Below are positions 1-8,492 of a stretch of DNA of 64,000 nucleotides, piece after piece. The notes beneath the pieces were generated by a model that was given only the letters and a program-made list of their open reading frames with translations, had not been told where the DNA came from and did no database searches. Each line of letters opens with the position of its first letter. The stretch's first letter is position 1. A program made the position numbers and the translations under genes. Source of the stretch: Competibacter_A sp037045535 (GTDB taxonomy: Bacteria > Pseudomonadota > Gammaproteobacteria > Competibacterales > Competibacteraceae); the NCBI GenBank assembly GCA_037045535.1, contig JBAOHI010000071.1, positions 62,001-126,000 on the forward strand. Direction: 5' to 3'.

Positions 1-2
1 CC

Positions 3-173
3 CTCGTCCGCGATGGGGTCGAGTATCTCCAGCAGGAATTGCGCGCCTTGCCACCACGCCCTGTGGTCGAGCAATTTCTCAGCGCGGTGGACACCCTGCG
101 CGAGGACGCCGACCGACTCGCGGCGCGGATCGAGCGCCTGCGCCGACGCACTGCAGCCGGCGATCCAGTGTAG
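3..173 (+). CDS. ubiJ: UbiJ C-terminal fragment (ubiquinone biosynthesis accessory factor), 5' end outside window
   Basis: Only the last 56 codons are present, ending in TAG 31 bases before ubiB. The fragment reads YLQQELRALPPRP, then a heptad-like charged helix (LREDADRLAARIERLRRR) and a short tail. UbiJ proteins have an N-terminal SCP2 lipid-binding domain and end in this kind of coiled coil. UbiJ works with UbiK in the soluble complex that holds ubiquinone intermediates. The gene order ubiE-ubiJ-ubiB is conserved in gammaproteobacteria, so the position directly before ubiB strongly supports the call even though the SCP2 domain lies outside the window. Confidence 0.8.
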   Translation, partial: LVRDGVEYLQQELRALPPRPVVEQFLSAVDTLREDADRLAARIERLRRRTAAGDPV

Positions 174-203
174 ATCTATCTTTCCACGAGGCACGCCGTC
201 AGC

Positions 204-1877
204 ATGTTCGGTCCCGCCCAGCTGTTGAGGCTGATGCACATCAACCGCGTGTTGGTGCGTCACGGTCTGGACGATATCATCCTCGCTACTCATCTGTTCC
301 GACCGGTCGGCTTCCTTCGCCATTTGCTGCCCTGGAACTGGTTGCCTCGCCCGCAATCCGAGCTGCCGCGCGGTGCCCGCATCCGCTTGACGCTGGAAGA
401 CTTGGGGCCGATCTTCGTCAAGTTCGGTCAGATGCTGTCCACCCGGCGCGACTTGTTACCGGACGACATCGCCCTGGAACTGGCCAAGCTACAGGACCGT
501 GTACCGCCTTTCCCCGGCGAACAGGCGCGCGTCATTATCGAAAGAGCTTATGGCCAGCCGCTGGAAACGGTTTTCGACGACTTCGGCTTTGTGCCGCTGG
601 CTTCGGCGTCCATCGCTCAGGTACACACGGCCCGACTGCGTAGCGGGCGCGAGGTCGTGGTCAAGGTGCTCCGGCCTGGTATTGAGAAGGTCATCCGCCG
701 CGATGTGGAGCTGCTCTACATCATCGCCAGCCTGGCGCAACGCTATTGGAAAGAGGGCCGTCGGCTGCGGCCGATCGAGGTGGTCGCGGAGTACGAGAAG
801 ACCATCTTCGATGAACTGGATCTAGTCCGGGAAGCGGCCAACGCCAGTCAATTGCGCCACAATTTCCAAGATTCCCCGATCCTGTACGTGCCCGAGATCT
901 TCTGGCCGGAAACCCGCCGCAACGTGCTGGTCATGGAGCGGATTTACGGAGTTCCGGTGGGCGATATCGCCGAGTTGCGTCGGCGGGGCGTCGATATGAG
1001 GAAACTATCGGAACGGGGGGTGATCGTTTTCTTCACCCAAGTGTTCCGTGACAGTTTTTTTCACGCCGACATGCATCCAGGCAACATTTTTGTTGATGCC
1101 GCCGATCCGGTCGATCCTCGCTACATTGCAGTGGATTTCGGTATCATCGGCACGCTAAGCCCCACCGACCAGCATTATTTGGCGGAAAATTTTCTGGCCT
1201 TCTTTCACCGGGACTACCGACGGGTGGCGGAACTGCATATCGAGTCGGGCTGGGTACCGGCCGAAACGCGGGTAGATGAATTCGAATCGGCCATCCGCAC
1301 TGTATCGGAACCGATTTTCGACCGGCCGCTCAAGGATATCTCCTTCGGTGGGTTTTTGCTGACCCTGTTTCAGACTGCCCGCCGGTTCAATATGGAAGTA
1401 CAGCCGCAATTGGTGCTGCTGCAAAAGACCTTGCTGAATATCGAAGGGTTGGGTCGGCAGCTCGATCCCGAACTGGATTTATGGAAAACCGCCAAGCCGT
1501 TCCTGGAAAACTGGATGAAGGATCGAGTCGGGCCACGGTCGGTCATCAACCGTATCAAGCATTTCATCCCGCGATGGGCCGATCAGGCGCCGGATTTGCC
1601 GAACCTGGTTTACCGCCTGCTCCGCAAGGCTAGCGCTGGAGAGATTGCGGTGCAACTGCACAAGCAGGAGATGGAGCAATTGCGCCGGGACTTGCGCCGG
1701 GCCAATCGACGCCATTTCCATGCGGTGGTGGGCGCCGCGCTGATCATCAGCGCGGCGGTACTGCTCGGTTTCGACACCCCCCGTCCGGAGAGTCCTTGGC
1801 AGGTGCCCCTGCTGACGTGGTTGCTGGGTGGAATCGGTGTTGGTCTATTGCTCGGCGCTTGGCCGACGGATGCCTGA
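204..1877 (+). CDS. ubiB: UbiB, ABC1/ADCK-family atypical kinase/ATPase for ubiquinone biosynthesis
   Basis: The protein has 557 residues, close to E. coli UbiB. It shows the ADCK hallmarks: the KxGQ motif (FVKFGQ, residues 71-76), the alanine-rich loop in place of a glycine-rich loop (ASASIAQVH, about 133-141), the ATP-binding lysine in VVVKVLRP (K154), the HADMHPGN catalytic loop near 287-294 and the metal-binding VDFG near 310. Two hydrophobic segments at about 507-525 and 535-553 are the C-terminal membrane anchor. The family supports the O2-dependent and O2-independent ubiquinone pathways, probably by extracting or presenting lipid intermediates. It follows ubiJ by 30 bases and is probably co-transcribed with it. 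Start: ATG 204 preceded by CGAGG. Confidence 0.97.
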   Translation: MFGPAQLLRLMHINRVLVRHGLDDIILATHLFRPVGFLRHLLPWNWLPRPQSELPRGARIRLTLEDLGPIFVKFGQMLSTRRDLLPDDIALELAKLQDRVPPFPGEQARVIIERAYGQPLETVFDDFGFVPLASASIAQVHTARLRSGREVVVKVLRPGIEKVIRRDVELLYIIASLAQRYWKEGRRLRPIEVVAEYEKTIFDELDLVREAANASQLRHNFQDSPILYVPEIFWPETRRNVLVMERIYGVPVGDIAELRRRGVDMRKLSERGVIVFFTQVFRDSFFHADMHPGNIFVDAADPVDPRYIAVDFGIIGTLSPTDQHYLAENFLAFFHRDYRRVAELHIESGWVPAETRVDEFESAIRTVSEPIFDRPLKDISFGGFLLTLFQTARRFNMEVQPQLVLLQKTLLNIEGLGRQLDPELDLWKTAKPFLENWMKDRVGPRSVINRIKHFIPRWADQAPDLPNLVYRLLRKASAGEIAVQLHKQEMEQLRRDLRRANRRHFHAVVGAALIISAAVLLGFDTPRPESPWQVPLLTWLLGGIGVGLLLGAWPTDA

Positions 1878-1908
1878 ATTATCCTGCCGCAATCAGGTAG
1901 CGGCGGCT

Positions 1909-2454
1909 TCAAGACCGCTGCAAAGCGGCTTCTACTTCATCGCGCGTGCTGCGACCGGACAGGATCTCGATTAGGGTCAGGGCGAAATCCATAGCCGTGC
2001 CGGGGCCGCGCGAGGTGATGAAGGTGCCGTCGCGTACCACGGCCGCGCTGCTCAGGCGAATCTCAGTGCGACCGTCGAGAATACCCGGGTAGGCAGTGGC
2101 TTCCCGGTAGTTCAGCAGGCCAGCGCTGGCTAGCACCCGGGGCGCGGCGCAAATGGCGGCGACATAGCGGCCCTGCTCGGTTTGCCGCCGCAACAGAGCC
2201 GCGATGCGCTGATCGGCTTCCAAGCGTTGGGCACCGCCGAGGCCGCCTGGCAACACTACCAAATCGAAATCCCGATCCAGCACCGAGTCGAGCGTGACCT
2301 CGGGAAGCAGAATGACCCCGCGCGAGGCGGTTACAGGTCCATCTTCCAACCCCGCCACCACGACCGCGATGTTCGCGCGGCGCAACAGATCGATGATGGT
2401 GACAGCCTCCAGTTCTTCGCAGCCTTGAGCGAGCGGGACGAGGACAGTAGCCAT
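1909..2454 (-). CDS. yajL: DJ-1/PfpI family protein, YajL-like
   Basis: The protein has 181 residues from ATG at 2454, which has AGGAGA at good spacing; an earlier in-frame start at 2505 lacks this. The DJ-1/ThiJ/PfpI fold is indicated by the N-terminal VLVPLAQGCEELEAVTI with the conserved glutamate, and by the nucleophile elbow AAICAAP (Cys about 102). YajL and relatives are oxidative-stress chaperones, and a protein/nucleotide deglycase role has been proposed for them. The C-terminal TSRGPGTAMDFAL block matches YajL rather than the larger PfpI or Hsp31 groups. It lies 51 bases downstream of ctpA on the same strand and probably shares its transcript. Confidence 0.88.
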   Translation of the reverse strand: MATVLVPLAQGCEELEAVTIIDLLRRANIAVVVAGLEDGPVTASRGVILLPEVTLDSVLDRDFDLVVLPGGLGGAQRLEADQRIAALLRRQTEQGRYVAAICAAPRVLASAGLLNYREATAYPGILDGRTEIRLSSAAVVRDGTFITSRGPGTAMDFALTLIEILSGRSTRDEVEAALQRS

Positions 2455-2505
2455 GAGCGATTTCTCCTGTTTGGATGGGCTGGCGAGCTTGGAAAATCCG
2501 GGCAA

Positions 2506-3852
2506 TCAGCCGTTATTGCGATTTTGCGACAGGGTCATGCCTTTCAAAAGGTTTAGAGCTTCGTACAACTGATAGTCATTTTGGACTAGGTTGCCATCGG
2601 CAGGGGCAACAAGTTTGGTGGAATCAGGGGGGTGATCCGGCGGCGTGTTATCGATCTCATCGGCGCGGTCGTTGCGCAGGTGACCGGTCAGATCGGACTC
2701 TTTGATAAAGTCTGATTCAGAGCCGTTATCGGCCTCTACCTTCAGGGGCTTAAGTTTGATATCGGGGTCGATGCCGGCGGCCTGGATCGATCGGCCGCTG
2801 GGGGTGTAGTACCGGGCAGTAGTCAGTTTGACCGCTGTGCCGTTCCCCAGCGGCAGGATAGTTTGCACCGAACCTTTGCCGAAGGTTCGCTCGCCTAGAA
2901 TCAACGCCCGGTGGTGATCCTGCAAGGCACCAGCGACGATTTCAGAAGCAGAGGCGGACCCGCCGTTGACCAATACCACCATGGACGCGTTTTTCAGCAG
3001 ATCGCCTGGCGTGGCCTTATAACTTTGGTCGGAACCATTGCCGCGCCCCTTGGTTTCGACGATGACACCGTCTTCCAGAAAATCGTCGGCCACGTCCACG
3101 GCGCCGTTCAGTACGCCACCCGGGTTGTTGCGCAGATCCAGCACCAGGCCCTTCAGCGGCGCTTTGTTTTGCTGTTCGAGAGTTTGTAGCTCCTGCTGCA
3201 GACTTTGGGCGGTTTTGGCCTGAAACTGGGTGATCCGCACGTAGGCAAAGCCCGGTTCCAACAGACGGCTCTTGACGCTCTTGACTTGGATGACTTCACG
3301 AACGAGCTTGATTTTTAACGGTTTTCGAACCCCTTCTCGCACGATGGTCAGGGTAATCGGCGTATTCGGCTTGCCACGCATCCGCTGGATTGCGTCCGAT
3401 AGCGCCATCCCTTTGACCGAGGTATCGTCAAGCCGAATGATCAGGTCACCGGCGCGAATACCCGCACGCTGAGCTGGCGTATCGTCGATCGGGGCGATCA
3501 CCTTGATAAAGCCGTCTTCCTGCCCGACCTCGATGCCCAAGCCGCCAAACTCGCCGGACGTGCCGACCTGTAAGTCTTGAAACGCTTCAGCGTCCAGAAA
3601 AGCGGAGTGGGGGTCGAGATTGCTTAACATGCCACGTATGGCGTTTTCCAGCAGATCCTTATCCTTAACCGGTTCCACATAATCTTCCTTGACGGCGTCA
3701 AGCACGCCGGTGAATGTGCGGAGTTCGTCCAGTGGCAGTTTGTTGTCCGTAGCGATATCCCTTTCAGCCCAGACGCTGTGAACGGCTGTCAACGAGACGC
3801 CCGCGAGAAAACTCGCGGCTAGCGCCAAACCGTGTCGAGTTGCAACGCTCAT
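2506..3852 (-). CDS. ctpA: Carboxy-terminal processing protease, S41 family
   Basis: The protein has 448 residues. A signal peptide or anchor (ATRHGLALAASFLAGVSLT) puts it in the periplasm. A PDZ domain (GLGIEVGQEDGFIKV...AGDLIIRLD, about 103-170) precedes the S41 catalytic core. The serine in NGGSASASEI (about residue 311) and the lysine in FGKGSVQ (about 336) form the Ser/Lys dyad. CtpA enzymes trim or degrade periplasmic and lipoprotein substrates, often guided by a TPR adaptor. I prefer ATG 3852 to GTG 3858, because GGAG sits five bases before the ATG and overlaps the GTG. The region beyond the protease core is acidic and low in complexity. The gene lies between gpmA and yajL on the same strand; a PGM next to a C-terminal protease is common in proteobacteria. 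Confidence 0.94.
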   Translation of the reverse strand: MSVATRHGLALAASFLAGVSLTAVHSVWAERDIATDNKLPLDELRTFTGVLDAVKEDYVEPVKDKDLLENAIRGMLSNLDPHSAFLDAEAFQDLQVGTSGEFGGLGIEVGQEDGFIKVIAPIDDTPAQRAGIRAGDLIIRLDDTSVKGMALSDAIQRMRGKPNTPITLTIVREGVRKPLKIKLVREVIQVKSVKSRLLEPGFAYVRITQFQAKTAQSLQQELQTLEQQNKAPLKGLVLDLRNNPGGVLNGAVDVADDFLEDGVIVETKGRGNGSDQSYKATPGDLLKNASMVVLVNGGSASASEIVAGALQDHHRALILGERTFGKGSVQTILPLGNGTAVKLTTARYYTPSGRSIQAAGIDPDIKLKPLKVEADNGSESDFIKESDLTGHLRNDRADEIDNTPPDHPPDSTKLVAPADGNLVQNDYQLYEALNLLKGMTLSQNRNNG

Positions 3853-3986
3853 CTTCACTCCATACTTTCTTCGATTACGGCGAGGGGAACGATAAAAAAC
3901 TTTAGAGGCTTGCCAGATTAAGACAATGTAACGAAGCCCGAATCGCTGGGCCGGATAAATTTCGTGAGACGGCTTGCTTGAAGGCG

Positions 3987-4026
3987 GACGGACCCGGCGC
4001 CGAGCTTTGCGGTCGCGGGGTCCGTC
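3987..4026. terminator. Strong hairpin downstream of gpmA
   Basis: GACGGACCC (3987-3995) and GGGTCCGTC (4018-4026) form a perfect 9-bp stem around a 22-base GC-rich loop. It lies just past the gpmA stop on the minus strand, before ctpA. There is no T tract on the gpmA strand, so it may attenuate or stabilise the transcript rather than act as a classic intrinsic terminator. Confidence 0.4.
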
Positions 4027-4053
4027 GCAGGGTGGGAGCGCTGCTACGAATGC

Positions 4054-4800
4054 TTACTTAGCCTTGCCCTGGTTGGCGACGGCATCCATCAGCTTCTTGA
4101 GTTCCTCTGGATCAGCGAGGTAGTAGTTTTTGATCGGCCGCAAGTTAGCATCGAGTTCGTAGACCAGCGGCACGGCAGTCGGGATGTTGGTGGCGATGAT
4201 CGCCTCGTCCGACATATCGTCCAGATACTTGACCAGCGCACGCAAGCTGTTGCCATGCGCGGCGATCAAGACCCGCTTGCCCGAGCGGATGGTCGGAACG
4301 ATAGTGTCGTGCCAGAATGGCAGCACCCGGTCGATAGTGGTCTTGAGGCTTTCAGTGGCGGGTAGCACACGCGGGTCGAGCCCGGTGTAGCGCGGATCCT
4401 TGGCTGGATGGCCCGGATCACTCGGGTCCAGGGCCGGCGGCGGGATATCGAAACTACGCCGCCAGATCTTGACTTGCTCCTCGCCGTGTTTTGCGGCGGT
4501 TTCGGACTTGTTCAGGCCAGCCAGGGCACCGTAATGGCGCTCGTTGAGCCGCCAACTCCGCTGCACCGGAATCCAGGCCAGATCCAGTTCGTCCAACACG
4601 ATCCATAAGGTGTGAATGGCGCGTTTGAGTACAGACGTGAACGCCACATCAAAGGCAAAGCCTTCCTTCTTGAGGGCCTGACCGCCTTTTTTGGCTTCCT
4701 CGCGACCTTTTTCGGAGAGATCTACGTCAACCCAGCCGGTAAAGCGGTTTTCCAGGTTCCACTGGCTTTCGCCGTGGCGGACGAGCACGATTTTGTACAT
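4054..4800 (-). CDS. gpmA: 2,3-bisphosphoglycerate-dependent phosphoglycerate mutase
   Basis: The protein has 248 residues. It interconverts 3- and 2-phosphoglycerate in glycolysis and gluconeogenesis. The phosphohistidine motif LVRHGESQWN (His 9) and the second histidine in IAAHGNSLRAL are both present, as are the family blocks FTGWVDVDLSEKG and RSWRLNERHYGAL. I chose ATG 4800 because GAGGAGG lies about 10 bases upstream; for the earlier ATG at 4809 the same motif would be only one base away. The 250-residue E. coli enzyme begins at the equivalent place. The gene is divergent from the ArsR operon and upstream of ctpA. Confidence 0.97.
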   Translation of the reverse strand: MYKIVLVRHGESQWNLENRFTGWVDVDLSEKGREEAKKGGQALKKEGFAFDVAFTSVLKRAIHTLWIVLDELDLAWIPVQRSWRLNERHYGALAGLNKSETAAKHGEEQVKIWRRSFDIPPPALDPSDPGHPAKDPRYTGLDPRVLPATESLKTTIDRVLPFWHDTIVPTIRSGKRVLIAAHGNSLRALVKYLDDMSDEAIIATNIPTAVPLVYELDANLRPIKNYYLADPEELKKLMDAVANQGKAK

Positions 4801-4967
4801 TTGCAGCATGCCTCCTCTAGTTTGAAGCGGTTTTTGTCGTTATCAAGTTGGGAGCGATGGATGACAACGCGCTGATACGGTTAAATCTTATGGAATTTCC
4901 TTTAAACGATGATACGCTTGGCCGACCGATTTCGCCAGTCGAAGCGTTCGAGCTTCTGGATATCGTT

Positions 4968-4987
4968 ATATTAAATTATGCTAATAT
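4968..4987. promoter_or_regulatory. Candidate ArsR-family operator
   Basis: ATATTA (4968-4973) and TAATAT (4982-4987) are a perfect 6-bp inverted repeat with an 8-base AT-rich spacer, 33 bases before the ArsR-type gene. AT-rich dyads of this size are typical operators of ArsR-family dimers. Autoregulation of the downstream sulfur-type operon is inferred from position only. Confidence 0.55.
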
Positions 4988-5020
4988 GCGAATCGTCGAT
5001 GCGAGGTTCGGTAGCAAATC

Positions 5021-5374
5021 ATGCGCGGCGAGTGCACGAGGGCGGCCACGGTTGGCGCCAATGATGGCCATATTTCATTGAATTCCCTGATTACCCGCGA
5101 TGAAGATATCGAGCGAGCCTCCCGTTCGCTCAAGGCTATGTCGCACCCGCTGCGGCTCAAAATTCTCTGCATCCTGGGCGATCAGGAAGTCAGCGTTCAG
5201 GAAATCGTCGAGTGTGTCGGAACGTCCCAGAGCAATATTTCCCAGCATTTGGCTATTCTTCGCGATAAGGGTATTTTGACCTGCCGCAAGGATGCCAACC
5301 GGGTCTATTATCGGGTGGGAGACGCGCGCACCCTGCGTTTGATCGGCATGATGCGAGACGTGTTCTGCGCCTGA
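5021..5374 (+). CDS. ArsR-family repressor, BigR/SqrR-like candidate persulfide sensor
   Basis: The protein has 117 residues with a winged-helix ArsR fold: LKAMSHPLRLKILCIL, then the recognition helix TSQSNISQHLAILRDKGIL and the wing RVYYRV. It lacks the usual metal-site ELCVCDL motif. Instead it has Cys50 in the second helix and Cys116 at the C terminus, 66 residues apart. From memory that is the spacing of the reactive pair in BigR (42/108) and SqrR (41/107), which sense reactive sulfur species. The next genes encode a DUF2892 membrane protein and a rhodanese, as in BigR- and YgaV-controlled loci. The first 20 residues are poorly conserved in character, so the true start may lie further downstream. 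Confidence 0.8.
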   Translation: MRGECTRAATVGANDGHISLNSLITRDEDIERASRSLKAMSHPLRLKILCILGDQEVSVQEIVECVGTSQSNISQHLAILRDKGILTCRKDANRVYYRVGDARTLRLIGMMRDVFCA

Positions 5375-5457
5375 GGTTGAAGTCCGCGTCTTCGGCCCGG
5401 ATGAGGCTCGTGTTCCCCGAATTACTTTATCATCCTGAATTCGATCAAAGGTTGACC

Positions 5458-5685
5458 GTGAACAGCGAAAGAATTATCCGGATCATGGCCGGTTCCTTTA
5501 TTGTATTATCGTTGCTGTTGGGAGCGCCGGCCAGCCCGCTCTATCACAGCAGCTATTGGCTTTGGTTCACTGCTTTCGTCGGATTGAATCTGTTCCAGAG
5601 CGGCTTTACCCAATTCTGCCCGGCGGAGATGATCCTGTGGAAGCTGGGCGTAAAAAAGGCGGGTGATCCAACTCGTAGCCCGTAA
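5458..5685 (+). CDS. DUF2892 (YgaP-type transmembrane) inner-membrane protein
   Basis: About 75 residues from GTG 5458, preceded by AAGG; an alternative in-frame TTG at 5377 would add 27 atypical residues. The sequence RIIRIMAGSFIVLSLLLG, then YWLWFTAFVGLNLFQSGFT and FCPAEMILWKLGVKK, is the DUF2892 pattern of two short membrane helices with an F-C-P motif between the second helix and the tail. In E. coli YgaP this domain is fused to a rhodanese; here the rhodanese is a separate gene 35 bases downstream. The likely role is in membrane-linked sulfane sulfur handling, under the preceding ArsR repressor. Confidence 0.82.
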   Translation: MNSERIIRIMAGSFIVLSLLLGAPASPLYHSSYWLWFTAFVGLNLFQSGFTQFCPAEMILWKLGVKKAGDPTRSP

Positions 5686-5720
5686 TTTATTGAATGATCC
5701 GCTGATTTTAAGAAACTCCC

Positions 5721-6149
5721 ATGAGCGATTTCACCGAATTCTTCGGGCATAACTGGTTATTATTCCTGGCACTGTTCGCCATTTTGGGCATGTTGGTGGG
5801 GAGCGAGGTCCTGCGTAAGGTTCGTGGAATCACCACCCTCAATGCTGTCGAGGCGCTGCGCCTGATCAACGACCAAGAGGCCTCGGTCATCGATATCCGC
5901 GATGCGAGCGAATACAAGGAAGGCCATATTCCACAGGCTCGCCATATCCCGTTTGCTTCGCTAGGGGAGCGGTTGAGCGAATTTAGTAAGATCGGTGAAA
6001 AACCGATCATTGTTTACTGTCGGGCTGGGAACACTTCGCAGTCGGCTTGCGCCTTGCTCAAGAAAAACGGGATTGCCAGCGTTTATAGCTTGAAGGGTGG
6101 GTTGGCTGCTTGGATGGATGCCCATTTACCGGTCAGCCGCAAGAAGTAA
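5721..6149 (+). CDS. Membrane-anchored rhodanese-like sulfurtransferase
   Basis: The protein has 142 residues. An N-terminal membrane helix (NWLLFLALFAILGMLVG, about 11-27) is followed by a single rhodanese domain with VIDIRDASEYKEGHI, ARHIPFASL and the active-site loop VYCRAGNTS (Cys 100). Rhodaneses carry a persulfide on this cysteine and move sulfane sulfur between donors and acceptors. YibN-type proteins with the same layout sit immediately before grxC-secB in many gammaproteobacteria. Here grxC is missing and secB follows after 180 bases. Position after ArsR-DUF2892 suggests sulfur-responsive expression. Confidence 0.92.
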   Translation: MSDFTEFFGHNWLLFLALFAILGMLVGSEVLRKVRGITTLNAVEALRLINDQEASVIDIRDASEYKEGHIPQARHIPFASLGERLSEFSKIGEKPIIVYCRAGNTSQSACALLKKNGIASVYSLKGGLAAWMDAHLPVSRKK

Positions 6150-6329
6150 TCGTTTGATACCGATTCCGCCCGGTCCATTCTGCCGAGCATCGTCATCAAT
6201 CCTGTCGGGGGTTGGGATGGTTGGTTGGGCGGGAGCGGCGCGGCGAGTGGGAACCCACCGCGGCCGGGGAGGTAGATTCCAGGTTCCTTGCTTCGCACCC
6301 TTCACGATCCTCCATCCAAGGTACTTTGC

Positions 6330-6800
6330 ATGAGCGAGCAACAGCAAGTTTCTCAGCATTTCGACATACAGAAGATCTATATCAAGGACGTATCGCTAGA
6401 GACGCCGAATTCTCCCGGAATTTTTACCGAGCAGTGGCAACCCCAGACCGAAGTACGCCTGGAAACCGGCGCCACGCCTCTGACCCAGGATTTGTTCGAG
6501 GTGGTGCTAACCGTGACTATCACCGCCAAGCTCGGTGACCGTACGGCGTATCTAGCCGAGGTCCAACAAGCGGGCATATTCACTCTAAAGGGATTCGAGG
6601 ACGCGCAAATGGGCCAGATGTTGCACGCATTCTGCCCGAATGTTCTGTTTCCCTTCGCTCGCGAGGAGCTCGCCTCGCTAATCGGCAAGGGTGGATTCCC
6701 GGCGCTGCTCCTCAATCCGATTAATTTCGATGCTCTTTATCTGCAGCGACTGCAACAGCAGCAGGCTGCGGCGGCAGGCGCTTCTCCTGCGGCGCATTGA
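6330..6800 (+). CDS. secB: Protein-export chaperone SecB
   Basis: The protein has 156 residues, the standard SecB length. It contains the core FDIQKIYIKDVSLETPNSP, the conserved VVLTVTITAKL strand and the C-terminal block GFPALLLNPINFDALY. SecB forms a tetramer in the cytoplasm, keeps preproteins unfolded and passes them to SecA. I chose ATG 6330 (MSEQQQ), with AAGG at suitable spacing, over the upstream ATG at 6288. The gene ends four bases before gpsA, and the secB-gpsA pairing is common in gammaproteobacteria. Confidence 0.97.
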   Translation: MSEQQQVSQHFDIQKIYIKDVSLETPNSPGIFTEQWQPQTEVRLETGATPLTQDLFEVVLTVTITAKLGDRTAYLAEVQQAGIFTLKGFEDAQMGQMLHAFCPNVLFPFAREELASLIGKGGFPALLLNPINFDALYLQRLQQQQAAAAGASPAAH

Positions 6801-6804
6801 TGGT

Positions 6805-7812
6805 ATGACCGCCACCGCGACGGTTGCGGTCCTCGGTGTGGGGTCGTGGGGTACCGCGTTGGGGTTGTTGTTAGCCCGCAATGGCCATGTGGTCCGGCTG
6901 TGGGGCCATGACCCCGATGAAGTGGCTCCCTTGGTTCGGGACCGGGAAAACCGTCGCTACCTATCGGGTGTACCGTTTCCATCGGAGTTGAGCGCGGGTG
7001 TCGATCTAGCCAATGCCTTGGCCGAGGTGGATCTGGCCTTGGTGGCGGTGCCCAGCCACGCTTACGGTGCGACGCTGGCCCGGTTGCGGCCGCATTTACC
7101 ACCCTGTGCCGGTTTCGCTTGGGCGACAAAAGGATTGGAGCACGGCGGCGGCCGATTTTTGCACGAAGTGACGGCAGAGATGCTTGGCCAGGACTGGCCG
7201 GCAGCGGCGATCTCCGGTCCCAGTTTCGCCCGTGAGGTGGCGCTAGGGTTGCCGACCGCAGTGACCGTCGCTGCGCTGGACGTGGTACACGCACGCCGGG
7301 TGGCGGCGTTGTTGCATGGTTCCAATCTACGCGCCTACACCAGCACCGACGTAATCGGTGTCGAATTGGGTGGGGCGATCAAGAATGTGCTGGCTATCGC
7401 CGCTGGGATCGCTGACGGTCTTGGTTTTGGAGCCAATGCCCGTGCGGCGCTGATCACGCGGGGACTGGCGGAGATGGTGCGACTCGGCTTGGCGGTGGGC
7501 GGCCAGCGCGAAACTTTTATGGGGCTGGCCGGCATCGGTGACCTGGTGCTGACCTGCACCGATGATCAATCGCGCAACCGGCGGTTCGGCTTGGCCATCG
7601 GCCGTGGCGAGACCGCTGAGGCGGCGTTCGCGGCCATCGGACAGGTGGTGGAGGGCGCGGCCACGGCGCGGGAAGCACTGCGGCTGGCACGACAGCATCG
7701 GGTTGAGATGCCGATCACCGAACAGGTGGACCGCGTGTTGCACCACGGCCAAAATCCTCGGCAGGCGGTTGAAAGCCTGTTGGCGCGCGATCCGAAACCG
7801 GAGGCGTTGTGA
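6805..7812 (+). CDS. gpsA: Glycerol-3-phosphate dehydrogenase [NAD(P)+]
   Basis: The protein has 335 residues from ATG 6805, four bases after the secB stop. It reduces dihydroxyacetone phosphate to sn-glycerol 3-phosphate for phospholipid synthesis. The N-terminal Rossmann motif VLGVGSWGTALGLLLARNG, the WATKGLE block, the catalytic-lysine block GVELGGAIKNVLAIAAG and GLAGIGDLVLTCTDDQSRNRR are all present. A longer frame beginning at 6691 overlaps secB and is not needed. It is convergent with the DUF2889 gene, 33 bases away. Confidence 0.97.
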   Translation: MTATATVAVLGVGSWGTALGLLLARNGHVVRLWGHDPDEVAPLVRDRENRRYLSGVPFPSELSAGVDLANALAEVDLALVAVPSHAYGATLARLRPHLPPCAGFAWATKGLEHGGGRFLHEVTAEMLGQDWPAAAISGPSFAREVALGLPTAVTVAALDVVHARRVAALLHGSNLRAYTSTDVIGVELGGAIKNVLAIAAGIADGLGFGANARAALITRGLAEMVRLGLAVGGQRETFMGLAGIGDLVLTCTDDQSRNRRFGLAIGRGETAEAAFAAIGQVVEGAATAREALRLARQHRVEMPITEQVDRVLHHGQNPRQAVESLLARDPKPEAL

Positions 7813-7845
7813 ATCTGGCGGAGCGGAGATGCGACTGGGGCCGGT

Positions 7846-8454
7846 TTAAGTGATGCAGTCGTCCAATAGCGGCTGAGTTTTAGAATCCAAATCCCTATCC
7901 GAGCCGGTATAGGCTCGCGGCCAACGCTTTTTCACTACCGAGCTGTCGCTGGCTAAGGCATGGCAGGTGTTCAATACTGACGGCGGTGATCGATCCTCGG
8001 GCGCTTTGGCGTCGTCCTCGTCGTAGCGCTTGCCATATACCGCTTGCAGCATGGTGGTGGCGACTGGACCCAGCAGTTCGGTCATGTGAGTGCAGCCGTT
8101 TATCCCACTGAACAGCTCCCTAAGCTTGAGCGACCACCCCGGCCCGATGCGTGCGCCGATCAGTTTTTGGTAACGGTCGGTGATCGCAGGGCAGAGGCCG
8201 AACGGTGAACCATCGGTGCGCGCTTCGACATTGTGAATGCGAAACTGATCATCCACGGTCAGGCGAATCCACATATCGTGCAGGGGGTCACCCGGTTGGA
8301 TGGCTCCCCCGCGATCCTCGTTGGGAAAAGCGTAGGTTTTGGTGTCGACCATCCGGCCCTCGATATCCCAGAGACCATCTTCGCGCTGGTAACCCCAGCA
8401 TTGGACGGTACGATTATGGAGCAACCGACGAGGAACAGGAACCGAGAGCGGCAT
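7846..8454 (-). CDS. DUF2889 family protein
   Basis: The protein has 202 residues from ATG 8454, which has GGAG eight bases upstream. The N-terminal part (RRLLHNRTVQCWGYQREDG, then WDIEGRMVDTKTY) and the central AITDRYQKLIGARIGPGW and GINGCTHMTELL blocks are typical of the DUF2889 family, which has no firm biochemical role. No signal peptide or membrane segment is visible, so it is probably cytoplasmic. A histidine and two cysteines (GLCPAITD, NGCTH) look conserved and could bind a metal. The tail after about residue 160 is variable. Function unknown. Confidence 0.8.
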   Translation of the reverse strand: MPLSVPVPRRLLHNRTVQCWGYQREDGLWDIEGRMVDTKTYAFPNEDRGGAIQPGDPLHDMWIRLTVDDQFRIHNVEARTDGSPFGLCPAITDRYQKLIGARIGPGWSLKLRELFSGINGCTHMTELLGPVATTMLQAVYGKRYDEDDAKAPEDRSPPSVLNTCHALASDSSVVKKRWPRAYTGSDRDLDSKTQPLLDDCIT

Positions 8455-8492
8455 GAGATTTCTCCAGCGGAATGCGATAGTCGACCGAACGG

